The notes beneath the pieces are model-generated. The model was not told where the DNA came from and did not search any database. It saw only the letters and a program-made list of their open reading frames with translations. Made by a program: the position numbers and the translations under genes. Below, in pieces: positions 35,936 to 49,375 of a stretch of 64,000 nucleotides of DNA (position 1 is its first letter; each line of letters opens with the position of its first letter). Source of the DNA: Sporothrix humicola. Taxonomy: Eukaryota > Ascomycota > Sordariomycetes > Ophiostomatales > Ophiostomataceae. The DNA lies in assembly GCA_021396245.1 (NCBI GenBank), contig WNYE01000039.1:248001-312000 (forward strand), given 5' to 3'.

Positions 35936-38484
35936 CTACAAGTTCAGGAACAGTAGCGAAGCCGCCAGAAAAAGCCAGGCCATGGTGGCAGTGTCGAGTC
36001 TGGTGGCGGAAGCGGTGACGACGGCGGACGGGCCCGAGGAGCCAGGGCCGGTCGTCGGGGTGGTCGGGTTGACCGGGGTGGTCACCGTCCCAGGCGGAGG
36101 AGGCGGCGGCGGGTTGGTGTTGGTGTTGCCACCACCACCACCACCACCACCCTCGGGAGGAGGCGACTCTGTATGGTGGGGAGGCTGCGATGCCGGCGGC
36201 TGGGACTCTCCTTCGCCGGGCGGCGAGTGGGAGTACGAGTGAGAGTGGCCCGGCGGCGGCGGCGGCGGAGGAGGAGGGCCGGTCGGCTCAGGGCACCACG
36301 TCGTCGTAATGGTTGTGCCGCTGATCACGGTCGTGATGGTACTCACGCTGGCACTCTCCGTGGGCGTCGGCTGGTGATGCGACTCGGTGGGCTCAGGGCA
36401 GGTGGTTGTCGTAATGGTGGTGGTGATGCCGCTGATGCACGTCACGATGGTGGTCGTGATAATGTCCGTGACGGTGCCTGGGTGGTGGTGCGACGTGGTC
36501 GACGAGGACGGCGGCGGCGTGGCGACGTTGGAGCCGCCGGACGAGAAGGGCGGGGTGCCATCGTCGGCGACGACGGACCAGGTGTCGACCTCGAGGTCCT
36601 CGGCCGTGGTCTCGGCGATCAGGGCAACGGCGTAGGCAAACTCGTCAATGACGGCGGTGAACTGGTAGCGCGAGTTCGACGTGGGGGTGGTTTGCCTGGG
36701 GGGTCAGTACAGGGAATAAAAACAGTTGTCTCTCTGCAGGGTACTTACACGTTGTATTCGTTGCCGTCGACGTCGCCGAGCAGGACGCGGTCGACGACGG
36801 CGCCCTCGGGGAAGGTGACGTCCACGCGGTAGCTGCCAGCCGGCAGGTTGTCGAGGTAAATAATGAGGGTACCGGTGGAACTGCCGCCGTACTGCGGGTA
36901 GAACACGCCGTTGGCCGGGTCGCGTTCGCCATCGGCGCGCTTGCGCGGGACGCGCGGCGTGTTGCACTTGGGGATCGACGACTCCTGGATGGTCGTGCAG
37001 TCGACAGCCGAGTCAATTTGCATGATGAACGGGCAGCCGCCCTTGAACTTGAACTCGTCGCGGTAAAAGTCCTTGAGGTACTTGAAGCCGCCGGCCGTGT
37101 TCTGGGTGCCGATGATGCAGCCAACCCACGAGTCGGCGCTGCTCTCCTCGCACGAGGCGGGCGGGTACTCGTCGCAGGTCAGCTTGGCGCCGTTGTTGGC
37201 GCCGCCGACCTTGACCTGGCCCGTGCAGCAGCGGCCGCCGCCGCACTCGGTCAGCGGGCGATTTCTGGCGCTGGCACCGGGTCCCTCATAATGCAGGATT
37301 TGGCGGTCGACAAAGCCCATCTTACGCATACCCAGGCACATGTTGGCGAGCAACTCGTCCGTCTTGTCCTGGATGAAGGGGATGATGAGCGTCGGCGTGT
37401 GGGTCAGTGTGCAGGTCCGCGTGCCGGTGCTGGAGCTGCTCTCGGAAACTGTGGGCGAGGACTGCGGGACGGAGGACTCGCTCGAGACGGGCGGGCTTGA
37501 GACAGGGGCCGAGCTGGAGCCGGAGCTGGAGGGGACCGAGACAGAAGGCTGGGACACAGAAGGAGACGACTCGGGAGGCTGCGAAGAAGACTCGGGCGGA
37601 GAAGAGCTCTCGGGAGGGGACGAGCTCTCAGGAGGGGATGAGCTCTCGGGAGGAGACGAAGATTCCGGAGGGGACGAACTCTCAGGCGGAGAAGACGACT
37701 CTGGAGGAGAGCTGGACTCGGGCGGTGATGAGCTTTCAGGAGGTGAAGAAGACTCTGGGGGCGAAGACGATTCCGGAGGAGAGCTGGACTCTGGGGGCTC
37801 CGACGCAGACGGCTGCGCAATCGACGACTGCCGTGTCTGGCTCGGCAGGCTGCCCGACGACGTCTGGCCGTCGTCAAACTCGCAGAAGCCCTCAAAGTCG
37901 CTGCACTCGGTGCCGCCGGGACAGCACCACGAGTCGCAAGCCACAGACCCGGGCAGACAGCAGATTTCCTCGTCATAACAAAGATAGCCTTCCTCGCAGC
38001 AGTACTCTTCACCGCAGCAGGTCGTGTCCTCAGGACAGCCCGTGTTGGACGGCTCCGGGCAGCAAATGTACCCCGGGTAGTGGCAGTACGGCGGGTTGAC
38101 GGCGCCGCAGTGGACGGTGTCGACGGGGCAGCAGAAGTCGTCGGGCTGGCAGACGGGCGTCTCCGCCGCGCAGCAGCCGAATTCGGCTTCACAGCAGACA
38201 GTCTCGAGCTCGCAGCAAAATAGACCGCAGTTTTCCATGCCCGGGCACTCGCCCTGACGGGCACCGAGACGGCCCGGCGCGGCGGCCAGGTTGTTGACAG
38301 CGCCAAAGTTGGAGCGCTTGTTCAACTTCGAGGAGCTGGAACTCAGGGAGAGGGAAGCATTGCCGCTGCGCGAGATGGCGCCATTGTGGCCGAGTGTGCG
38401 CGCGCGGGCATCTGTGCCAGCCGAGAAGAGCAGCACAGACAAAAGCGAGAGAAGTAAAACGAGTGACGGGTTGAAGGTGGCCAT
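35936..38484 (-). CDS. Secreted Cys-rich, probably GPI-anchored wall protein with PPESSS repeats (two exons)
   Basis: Exons 38484-36749 and 36695-35936 give 831 residues; the 53-bp intron (GTAAGT, ACTGAC, CCAG) keeps frame. The N-terminus MATFNPSLVLLLSLLSVLLF is a signal peptide; an in-frame ATG at 38499 would add five residues. Residues 75-200 form a dense CC-pair domain (LFCCELETVCC, CCPVDTVHC, TCCGEEYCCEEGYLC and more). A linker of about 12 PPESSS hexapeptides follows. The next globular part (about 370-580) contains CxGGRCC and ends near a KRAD basic site. Exon 2 begins with a beta-rich block, then Pro/Gly/Thr-rich sequence including His-Ser repeats. It ends in a hydrophobic tail after small residues (ATMAWLFLAASLLFLNL), as in a GPI signal. 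Likely a cell-surface protein; the ligand or function is unknown. Confidence 0.85.
37567..37800 (-). repeat. 18-bp minisatellite coding for PPESSS
   Basis: Thirteen units of about 18 bp, some slightly divergent, encode twelve PPESSS hexapeptides plus one ending with a Gln insertion. Codon choice varies between units, so the array is not a very recent expansion. Confidence 0.9.
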
Positions 38485-41400
38485 GACTGCAGATGGCACA
38501 GAATTTCTGTAGTAAACGAGTGTTGACGTCTGAAGACGTTCTACGATGATGAGAGTGAACAGCAGGACATCACTTCTTTATGTTTCTTTTTCTTTTTCTT
38601 TTCCTCCTCCTCCTCTTTCCCGCCGCTGGACCAGACTCGCCAGGCAGCGGCCGAACGTCGAGCCATTCTGACTGGAAAAAGAAAAAAGTCACCGAAAACA
38701 TAAAGAAAAATAAAAAATACGACGTTCCCTGCACGAATCGACGGCCAGCCAAGCGACCAGGGGAGGTGAACCAGAAAAGGTTGCTCGCTACATCGTGCCC
38801 GATCTGCAAAGAAGAGGTAGAGGTACTTGGCACAGAAAAGACAAAAGAAAGACAAAAAGGCAAAGCCACAAGCCACAGACCAGGGACGGAAGACGCACAG
38901 AAGAAAACACGGGTCGTGTTTGGTCGTGTGTGGATGCAGCCTTAGCCTTACTCGTTAGGCTAACGAAAGACAAAAGACGAGACGAGAGAGCTGGCGGCCC
39001 ATTGGAGATGAGATCGGCAGGCCATGCAGGCCATGCAGACAACCCAAGAGAAAACGCGAAAATACGAAATGACAATCCCTGCTCAAAACCTTATTTTTGC
39101 ACCTTCTTTGTGCTTCCTTTCCCCTCACTACGACGTCGCCAACACCAACTTTACACCACTTCCCGCCAACACCCCGGCCAGCTGAAAAACAAAAGAAGTT
39201 TAAAAGCAAGGTGCGCCCAAGGTACAAGTACGTACAAGGCGCGCTCCTGGAGTCTGCCTCGGATCAGCAGAGAACCTTTTGTGTCAGAAGAAAAAAGAGG
39301 GAAGAAACAAAGAAAGAACACAAAAAGGAGACGAGGGGAACACGAGACGACGGTGGTTAAAATAAGGAATAAATCCATGTCAGCCACGGCAATTCGAGCT
39401 GGCCAAAACCTGACGCGAATTACGGAGTATGACCGATCGATGGAGATGGATGATAAACGACAGTGCGCAATGTCCAAGATATTTCTCGCTTCCACGATAT
39501 CGTTGCCGCAGTTCTTCACTTGCCAGCTTCTTGACTTCTCGTCCCTGTACAGACACCTTCCACTTTCTCTTCCACCGTTGTAGATCCGCCTTGGCATTTT
39601 CTTGTCGTGTTTTTGTCCTTTCTTGTGATCTCTTGTCGTTTTTGTGGCTGTCTTGTCCCTTCATGTGCCGTCCTTGGCTAACCGAGCGGCTCTGCGACGG
39701 CTCTGCTTTCCTGCTTTCCTGTTTACTGGCTTGTCTCCCTTCTCAAAAAGGTGTTTCCCCGTCAGATCCATGGTTGAGCTGAGCAAGTATCTGTACAACT
39801 TTGCTGTACTCCGTACATCCTCATCTTTTCACAAACCGTTATGCTCGACGTGATATTCTCCATGTCTTGGCCAGGGGGTGGCGCCGCTTTTCGTGGCTGG
39901 GCGAGGAAAGTGTGCTGTTCAATTCAGGTTCCTCTCCTCGTCTTCTGCAGCTCTTTTCCTTGTCTCTCCTGCCTTCCACACTTGTTGCCCGCCGCAGCTT
40001 GGCATTGTTGGCGATGAGCATCGCTGGCCAACCAGATCACAGGTCGCCGCAAAAAAGTGGGTGGTCAGCCTGCACTCTTTTTGAGCCTCACTGCGACGTC
40101 GACCGACAGAGGTTGACTTCTCCTCAACAATCGGCACTCTCCATTGGCCAAGCTGGACGAGTCATACTTTTGTGCTCAACTGCCTTTTTGGCTCATCGAT
40201 GCACGCATGTCTTGGCCGCAAGGAACGCTGTCCATCCCCTGTATTTTTTCGTGCGCGCAAACCCTGTTTCTCTTGCTCACAGAATCGTTTTGTTTGGTTC
40301 GAAAATGTGTTTCCGCTGTGGCTTGCAGGAGGAGCTCTGCTGGCCTGCGTGCTGTCCGTGTCGTACAATTTCGACTTTGCACATCACCAGGCACCGACTA
40401 AAGGCAGATGTCGACAGGCGACAGGCATCGACAAGACATTCGGTAGCAGTGCATTCGCACGAGTTTCCCGTTCAGGCAACTTTTCCGTGCCGTCTGGCGA
40501 GAAGGACGGATGCGAAAAGAAAAACAATACAGGAAAAAGGTCGACGAGACGAAGATGCAGATGTTCCAGGCTGGGCTGACTTGCAGTTCGTAGCTCAATG
40601 TAGGCGAAGTTGGCTGTTGGCAGGTCCGCCGCTGTTTATCCGACTCTCTACCGCGCCTTCGTCTGTTCTTGCTCTTCTTTCCTTCCACGGCAGATCGCGA
40701 TCATCTTCTTGTCGATGTGGCTGTGCAGGAGAATCATGTCTTTCGTCGCCCGACCTGGTTGTCCATTTCAACGGATGCTTGCGAGAATCATCCCATACCC
40801 CGCACAAGCTGAAATAAATTGCCGTCCCTCGTCGATGCTGACCAGATACTGGGCAGAGCCTCACTGTGGAGCTTATGTCGTGATGAATTAGACTTTTATG
40901 ATGGCTTTTCGTGTGGAATTGAAATCCTTTCAACAATAACTTAAACTTCATTGATAAACCCATTTTAACTCTGCCACGTCAGGACAGAAAACATTGAGCT
41001 CAATTACGCCGCAAAGAAGCATGTCTGCACCTCTTGTCAAAATTACGAGCCCACCATCAGTTCTCACAAAAGTGTGCTGGTTGGCCGGTACGATGCGACC
41101 TTGATCAAAAGCCCAATCGGGCCTGGACTGTTGGACTGTGGAGTGAGGAGAGGGGAATGAGACTGCCACCGACACGGCTCGACGAAAGTTTAAACTTTAA
41201 TTTCAGGACACTGACGACGTCCGGTGTTCCGGCAAAGGATTCGTCGAGAGAATTGAGCAATTTGGGGGCTGCTTACTTTTGTTTCAACCTTCCGAAGAAG
41301 AAAAAGAAGAGACCCACGCATCTGCTCGGGCAAAGCTCTCCGATCACTCTATTTTTATCCCCGTTTCTCTCTGCAAAAGAGCCTCATTGTCGCCATGCAC

Positions 41401-41845
41401 TTTTCTCATGTTTAGCTTTTCGCCTTGAAAACAGTATTCAACAACCTCTGTCCATCATCATTTATAGGTAAACTCTGTAAATAAAGAAATGAATAAAGGC
41501 ACAAAGGCCAAACAGCCGATAAATAAACACGCAAACATGTGACACTTTTTTTTTTTTTTGCTGAATTATTTTTTAAATTCTTTTTGATTTAAAGAAGAAA
41601 AGGAAGGCATAAATAAAGAAGTAAATGGAACCTGACCCTTTATTGAGTGAAAATAAATATTAAATATAATGTTTATTGTCTGATTAACACAATTATTTTG
41701 AATTATTTTCAATTAAATTTACACACAACTCTAGCTCGTGTCAACACAACAAAAACGACACCACACCACCTCAACCTTGCACATTATATACACCATCGTC
41801 AGCACTCACACCAAACGACAAATACATCCAATCCAGTCGACGACT
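38485..41845. other. Spacer with an unexplained 339-codon open frame
   Basis: There is no recognised gene. The + frame at 39801-40817 is open for 338 residues but its translation shows no domain and erratic composition (see findings). TACGGAGTA occurs at 39421-39429 (+) and 39807-39815 (-). From 41,480 to 41,760 the DNA is AT-rich and probably the transporter 3' UTR. Confidence 0.45.
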
Positions 41846-44350
41846 CTAGCTCGTCTCGGCGGTGTTGACCATGCAGTAGTCGAGGTTGTGGAGCGAGGTG
41901 TCCGGGTTGCCGGCCCAGATGGGGAACGGGCGGGCCGTGCCGCTGCCGCCAAAGACGGCAAAGGTCAGGATGAAGACCATGACCTGGGTGCCGCCATCGA
42001 GGGCGGCGGAGGTGATGTAGTTGTACTTGATGAAAAAGGCCGGGTATTTTCTTCTTAAATACCACTGGGCGATGAAGCCGAGGCCAAAGAACATGGTGAT
42101 GGCGGAGTTGATGCCGACAAACAGATAGCCCATTTGCCACAAAATGATGGAAGTGTTGAGATAGCGGAAGGCCTTGTGGGGATAGAGGCGGTTGGCGATC
42201 CAGAGGGGGATGGGTGCCAAAAAGCCGAGCAGGTAGGCGATGGTGACCCACTGGTACTTTGAGCCGACGGAAAACATGTCGGAGGCGATGGACCACGAGA
42301 TGGCCAATGTATTAAACTGCTGGACGTTTTGGCCGGACCAGATGTTGCTTCCCACAATGCCCGTCAGAATGTCCTTTTGGTTCTGGACAATGGTCAACAT
42401 GATGACCCAGTTGAGGATGGCGCCGATGACGCAGCCAATGACCTGGACGGTGAACGTGTGGCGGGGCGGCAGATGGACGTATTGGGCCAGCTTGAGGTCG
42501 CGCGCGAGCAGCTGGGCCTGCTGCATCGAGTTGTACGTGAAGCAGGTGAAATACATGTTGGCGAGGGGGCGGCCGGGGAACATGTAGCCAGCGAGCGTCT
42601 GGCAGATGGGCTGGATGTTGTACTGGAAGCCGGTGATGCCGTACTGGGCGCCGAAGAAGAGCAGGAAAATGGTCATCATGATGGTCGAGACCAAGAAGCC
42701 CCACCAGGGGAGCGTACTTTTGAGAGCATACAAGCTGCCCAAGCCCACCGCCCAGCAGACGACGAGGACGGCGCCCCACCACCAGAGCGGCACCTCCTTG
42801 TACATGTTGCTCAGCATCAGCTTGTAGTGCGGGTCGAGCTTGGGGTCGTTGGCCTTGCGATCGAAGCGCTCCTCGGGGGTTTCCTTGGACTGCCAGAACT
42901 TCCACGACTCGGCCTTCATGAACTTCTTCAAGTTGCTCGGGGCCGCCCACATCCAGCCGGACTTGATGTCGTCAAAGTTCCAGAGGAACATGTGCACAAA
43001 GGTGGCCGTAAAGCCCATGTTGGACGTGATGAGGTAGCCCAAGTAGGTCGCCGTCAGGAACGGCGTGCCCTGCTGGGCCAGCAGCCCCTGGTCAATCTCG
43101 AATTTGTCGTTGAGAATGGCCGTCTGGTTGTAGACGTTGTAGACGGTGCCGTTGGACGTGCTGTCAAATAGAACCTGCGCCAGGAACGGAAAGTCTTGGG
43201 CTCGGAAGGTGTTGCTGTAGTACAGACCCATGAAGAAGATGACGCAGCCCAGGTAGCCAATATACTCGTTGACCAGTGTGTACAGAGGAAGCCACAGCGG
43301 ACTGCCAAAGGGCGCAATGTAGTTCCAGTCAAACGACAGCGCAAGGAACCCAACACCTTCGTTGCCGCTGGCGCCGCCAAACAGGTTGGTAAACACCAGG
43401 CTGTCCTGCTTGGCCAGGCAAAAGATCGAGACGCCCTCGAGCACCGTAAAGATGTACTCGGGGAAGATCTCCCAAACCAGAAAGACAAAGAAAATAATGT
43501 AGAAAATCTTGAGGCGCTGCTTGGCCACGGCCTTTTCGCCGTGCAGCGACTCAAGCAGCGACGTGATCGGCAGGTTCATCGGCCACAGCATGTGCGTCGG
43601 GTAGACCAAGACTTCCCTCAGCAGGCCGGCCAGACCGAACCCGATCAGCTGCGACGTGATCACCACGAAAATGCCCGCCGCCTTGTTGGGGTAGCCGCCG
43701 TAGAACAGCTCTTGCGCGGCCAGCGCTTCCGTCGCCAGCGCCGACTGCGACGCCGCCGACGCCATGAGCGTGATCGACGCGTGCTCCTTCATGTGGAACG
43801 GGAACGGGTTCAGGAACCGCCCGATCGGGCCCTTGCGCGGGATCGCATACGACATGGCCTCGCCCAGGATGTAGGCCAGCACCGTCAGGAAAATGACAGA
43901 GACGTAGATTGTCTGGGGTTTGAAATAGAAGATTTCCTGGAGGACGGCGCCGAACGTGCTCAGGCCGATGCCTGGGTCAGAGTTAGCGAAGCTGACCAAC
44001 AATCATGGCCAGAGTGGTGGCAACGTACCCAGGAAAAAGACGCGGAAGGTCCACGGGTTCTGGGTCGGGTCGTCCTCGAGATCAATGACCCGCGTCACAA
44101 GATCTTCGGCCGTCGTGACCACGCCGCCGTCGGGGCCAGAAGCCGTAATGGCGCCTAGCTCGGCTGATTGGTGTGTTGGCAGGTCCGCGCCTGATGCGAG
44201 GGCAAAGTCGTGGCCGGCATGGCCGACCTTCTTTTCGTCGAGGCCAGTCCCAGCAGCACCATGCTCACTGCTACCGAGCCCGCTGCCGCTGGCACTGGCG
44301 CTCTCAATGTCTCCGCCGTCGGTTGAAAATCCTGCACGTTTGGTCGTCAT
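41846..44350 (-). CDS. OPT-family oligopeptide transporter (two exons)
   Basis: Exons 44350-44029 and 43971-41846 give 815 residues, usual for fungal OPT proteins. The 57-bp intron (GTACGT, GCTAAC, CCAG) joins FRVFFL to GIGLSTFGAVLQEIF. The first 100 residues are hydrophilic and cytosolic, ending with LEDDPTQNPWTFR, the DDP-plus-Arg signature that precedes the first membrane segment in this family. About 12-16 hydrophobic segments follow. NPFPFHMKEH, WNYIAPFGSPLW, WWGFLVST and YNYITSAALDGGTQ are recognisable family blocks. It should import small peptides, possibly including glutathione-like ones, with protons across the plasma membrane. The start MTTKRAGF was preferred over an ATG at 44488, whose extension is low-complexity. 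Confidence 0.95.
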
Positions 44351-47300
44351 ATTTGGTGATGATGAACAGGAGGGGGAGATTGACACGGAAGGGGAGGGGA
44401 CAGAAGGGGATATATAAAAGTGATGGACGAGGGGAGGGGAGGACAAGCGGGTCAAGTGTCTTGCCGTGTGGACATGGACTGGGTACATGTGTCTGTGGAA
44501 CCGACCCTCTTGTTTGACAGTCTACATTGTACACATTGTACACGAGACAAAACCCCGCAAAGTTTGGGTCCCGGGAGGAGATGCCTGAAAGTGGATGGTG
44601 AAGTGGGCGAGGAAGCAAAAGGATCGGGACAGTGGAATCATGCCCAGTTGTGGACGTGGATGGGGATGTTGGGTTGTGGCAACATCCTTATCATGTGAGG
44701 GACGTGAGATGGGACATGGGAAAGTAGAAGAGTATCAAGAAAAGGATGTCAAGTGGAACAAGAATAGGAAAATCACATAGATCTTACACAGCTTCCTATC
44801 ATTGACTCGCATGCCTATTCTCGTTAGGGCGAGAGAAAAGAAGAGACACGAAAGAAACGAGAAAAACGACTGCCAGGTTGACCTTCCTAAACAAGAGCCA
44901 CGCCCGATCTTCGTCTGACGAACGATACAAAAGAGAAATAAGGACCAAAACAACGCCGGGGAATGTCCGTGGAGCAGCCCTGTGGGTGAAGTGGTGGAAA
45001 GAAAAGAGGGTGGCGGCTGTATGGGTGGGATGGTACATGTGGATTTATGGCACGGACATGTGGGCTCTATCAAAAGACCTATCAGGGGATAGAAATGGCT
45101 TCAGCATACAATACGTGACATAGATGACAGACGTATACACCTTCAATAAGATTGTACATTCAAAGTGTACGAGGAATACGATGGAGCTGCATCTGCGGGA
45201 GATGGTGAGACGGTCTGATGGAGTTGAGCGAAGACGCGAGGGCAACACAGAAAACAAAATAAAAGACTATGGAGAAATCCATGAAGCTCTCCGTGAACGG
45301 AACGACGCCGGGGCGATTGGTTGTCCACCTTCTAAAAGAAGGTTGATCAAGGTTTGATGGTTACTGGAGACACATGGGGATGGATGGAGACTGTGGACTC
45401 GTGGCGCCAAAGGATAATCGATGGAGACATACTGCGAATAATGCTGGATATATGGGTGATATGAGTGACTTGAGTGACTACAGTTTGTTTCATTTTTATT
45501 CAATATTGGGTCTCAGTATTGTTGTGGAATTATTAACCATTGCTATCAGAGCGACGATTTGTGCGCAGTACGGAGTACAAGTACTCCGTATGCGTACGGA
45601 CATTTCCAGACGGCTAATTTGTATCTTTGTATAAGAGTGGATCGTTACATTTTGGTACGTGCACAAGTGCATGTCGACCAGGACCGGCAATCAAGAGGCC
45701 GAAAAATATGGGGTCAAGTTGAAGGAGGGGGCACCGAACAACAGGGAAGGCGACAAAAGGGGAGGACCACCTTCCTAATTGGGGTGCTATATCCAGACAA
45801 TCGTCTCTCCCAACACGGCTCGATTCCAACAGCGTAGAATGTGTTGCAATTTCAGGCCTGATAAAGCATGGAACTTGTTCATCGCTCGGGCAGAAAGCTT
45901 GACTTGACGGGAGATAGAGGCGGAAAAAGCGGCACAGCAATGTGCCTTGTTGGTTATTCGTTGAGATTTGCGACTTTACGACTCTACGATTTTACGAGGG
46001 TACTCTCTGCTCGTGCCCGACAGGATCTCTACACTCTCTTCTCTCGGCATCTCTGTTCTCTCACATTCTCCGTCGGTCCAACTCAGACAACACTGAGAGA
46101 CAGTCGAATCTACACTCGAGATTCAGCTGTAATCTGTGCATCGTATGTTGCATCCTGAAACCTGGGCATCAATAGCTCCGGACGGCACTTTCTGTCTTGG
46201 CTCGAAAGGAGCCCGGGCCAAGCTCTAAGAACTGCCGTCTTGGAGTCTGGGCGCTGTGCCTTGGTGGTAAATGATACAGAAAACACAGAGCGTTAAGAGC
46301 AAAATACTACTGAGCACATAAAAATTGGGTCCTCCGTTGGAGATAAAAAACGCCAAGCTTTCTGGGGGGCTGCAATGAATGCGCGGGAGGAACGGCTGTG
46401 CCGCCGTGGCGTCTTTAGGCGGTGCTTGGCTGCGGTTTGGCCGTATTCTTGGCTATCCAAGACATCCCCAATGTTGTATTCGCTGATGTGCATGCTGTCT
46501 TATCTGGAGATGCAGTCCTCTCACTCCCAGATAGATGCATCATAAATGCGACGCTGGCAATATATACGACACGCAAGTACGAGACCTCCAAGCGCTACCT
46601 CGACAGAGATGTGCCACCAAGTGCGACACACATGGGCATGCCCGTACATACAGAATGCTTATGCATTTATCTTTGTCCGTGGCCCGTGGAAAAAGCAGGA
46701 TAACTGCCGCGGACATTTCGACCGATACAAGGACGAGAGTGATGGTCCAAAAGTACACGAATCTCAGGAATGACATTTTAATTACTATTCAGCTTACAAC
46801 ATGTTGCACCCGCCTGCTGTCAGCATCCGTTGGACGGAACGCGACGGGCGGAATGGAAGCCAAGCAGTGACTGCAAAATAACTAGTAACTGGAATAGGGA
46901 GCTGTAGTAAGCTGTGAGCACGAGCTGTCTGGGGATTGGTGACTTTTGAGTGAGGTAGAGATACGGGAGGAATACGGGATACGGGATACGACTGTTACGT
47001 TATCTCACGAGACTGTATGTTTTCAAGATAATGTCGCGATAATAACTCACAATGATCATGGGCGACATGGATACAATACGATGAGTACGACAAACAATGT
47101 AATGTGTCGCGTGTCATAGGTCAATTGAAAAGGCTTCACGCGGCACACAAAGAGGAAGAAATTGAAAGTTGGACGGGCGCAAAACGCCGTGGACAAAATG
47201 CCCTCAAGACCTGCCTAAATAGGAAGCATCAAAGACATGTTCAGGGTATTCAACGTGGAGATAACCAGCTGCCAAAGGTGGACTCTTTTTCAAGATAGAA

Positions 47301-49375
47301 AAAAGAATACTAAAAACAATCGGCGACGTAAAGGAAGGACGTTGCCGAAGAAAAGTGGCGCGGGGAAGACAGCTGGGTCCTGATTCCATTCGAAAATGGA
47401 AAAAAGGGAAAGGAGGAACAGTGCAGACGCAACGAGCGGAAACAATGCGCCGGCGGAAGCGTCGCGACTGTCGATCTGCCACGCGAGCGGACAATGTCTG
47501 GAGGGGAAGGATTGAATATACGGAATATGTGTTAAGCTTTTCATGAGTTTGCGAATTTGAAAGACACAATCATTTCATGTCTGTAGAACTGTCCGTCGTA
47601 CGTGCAATGGATGTCGTCAAAACCTGGGGAGCCAAGACTTCAACGCCCCCCAAAAGGGAAGAAAAGCCAAGAGCCAAGAGCCAAGCCGGCCAAGGAGCGG
47701 CCAAGCAAAGCTTGACTGGCACATCCTCAATTCTCCGTGAAACAATCGAAACCAAACGACGTCGACGACACCAATCAACGATAAAAGTTTGGAAAGTACC
47801 GTCATTTAGGACAATGCGACATACGACCGGCTGGCAATCGGAACTGCGGCACTTTTTGGCGATAGTATCACAAAGACAAAAGAGACGATTGAACCTGGCA
47901 ATCTCGTTTCGCGCAAATGGATACCAGGTGATACCACATCGCTTATCTCTGCCCCTTTTCTTCGTTGTTTCCCTCTCAAACTACGCTTTCTCCCTGGTTT
48001 TTGCACATGAAAACCCTTTATTCCACGCACTTTTTCATGTAAAAGCCGGTCACATTCCTATTTCATCTTAGCTTCCGCGACTTTCGATTTTGTACTTTTT
48101 CGCGCCAGCGCTACTGCACCAAACGACCCTCACCTTGAATGGGTCCTCTACTCTACTAAACGAGAACGAGGACTCGTAGCTCTTTCCCCTCGTTTTCTCT
48201 TTTCGGTGGTTTTGAGGCCTCCCCCAGCCGTGACGACGAGCCCGGAAAAAGTAGTGCAAAGAAAGAGCGATACAAGAGTGAATCTTACCTGCTTCTTCCT
48301 CCGGGCAGCTTCCTTCCGTCTGGGATATTTTGAATCTTTGGATTCAATTGGGAAGGAGCACTACTGCTCTTTGAGGAAAGTGGTAATGGTGAAGCTGCCC
48401 GCAAACAATAAAGAGAGGGTCCAAAAAAGGAAGGCAAGTCCACAGTTCGCCGACGAAAGAACCGACGAACAAGGACGAAGGAGGAACTGTTGGACCGTTG
48501 CACATTGCCAAGACCCGGCTCTCGGTTCTTTCCTACTGCACTGTCTCCTGCCAAGAAATGTCAAATGAAACGGGCTTCCAACAGCGGCAGCCAAAAGAAA
48601 CCAAGAAACCGGGGAAAACGTCGGGTAGCAAGATGGGAAAGGGAAGAAGGGACGCACAAAAGGACGAAGAAAGGTGCGGGCGGGAGGCTCAATAAAGCGT
48701 CTTGGCACGCAATGGCCATGCTTGGGAGATGGTGTATGCTGTGTAAGTGCAAGTGCGAGGCTGTTAGTGATGCAAGGATGGGGTAGAGTTGGTGACAACA
48801 TCGAATAGGTCAATGCTTGGCTAGACAAGGCTGCCATTTGACGTCGCAACCGTCTTCTTCTTACCTTGAAGTCTAGACGACTCCTCCAAGATGAGTTGTA
48901 GTTCTCAGAATTTCGGCAATATTTAAAGTTTCCAGGAACACACCCAACCCACGCCTTATGGTGATGCAACTACTCCAGGCCCTCGCCGTGTGACTCACCT
49001 CGCGCAGCAGCCCACTGCACCGCAACCATGATCAACTCAGCCCTACGAGATGCAGAACGTGGCAAAGATGATCAAACTGGCTCATGACTATATAGTATGC
49101 GTTTCGTTTTGCATTGCACATAGAAGCTAATGAGGCGAAATCTATGCTTTAAACACACCCTCATATACGTCAGCTGTACCATACGTTCAAGGTTCAATAC
49201 CATCGTGAGATGTGGATTTTGATTTAATTTTGATTTGTTTTCTTACGTCTTAGGAGACGACAGAGTAAATAGTCAACGCAAAAGTAGTAGAAGGCACTCG
49301 CCAACCCACACGATCACACAACCTCTCGCCAGATCATGTTGAGTGGGATTCTGGACTTACTTCGTCAACGGGGAC
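44351..49375. other. 5-kb spacer, no gene supported
   Basis: Open frames such as 47577-48071 (+) and 48361-48969 (-) have no protein-like features. The left end is the transporter promoter. A 10-bp-arm palindrome lies at 45569-45590. Confidence 0.45.
45569..45590. repeat. Perfect inverted repeat of TACGGAGTAC
   Basis: TACGGAGTAC, two bases, then its exact reverse complement GTACTCCGTA. It contains two of the six TACGGAGTA words I found in the window, all in spacers. Confidence 0.75.

Noticed and set aside
43196..44158. 320-codon plus-strand frame
   Set aside because: Antisense of the OPT transporter.
47577..48071. 164-codon plus-strand frame
   Set aside because: No recognisable features; frame ends merge into CT-rich sequence.
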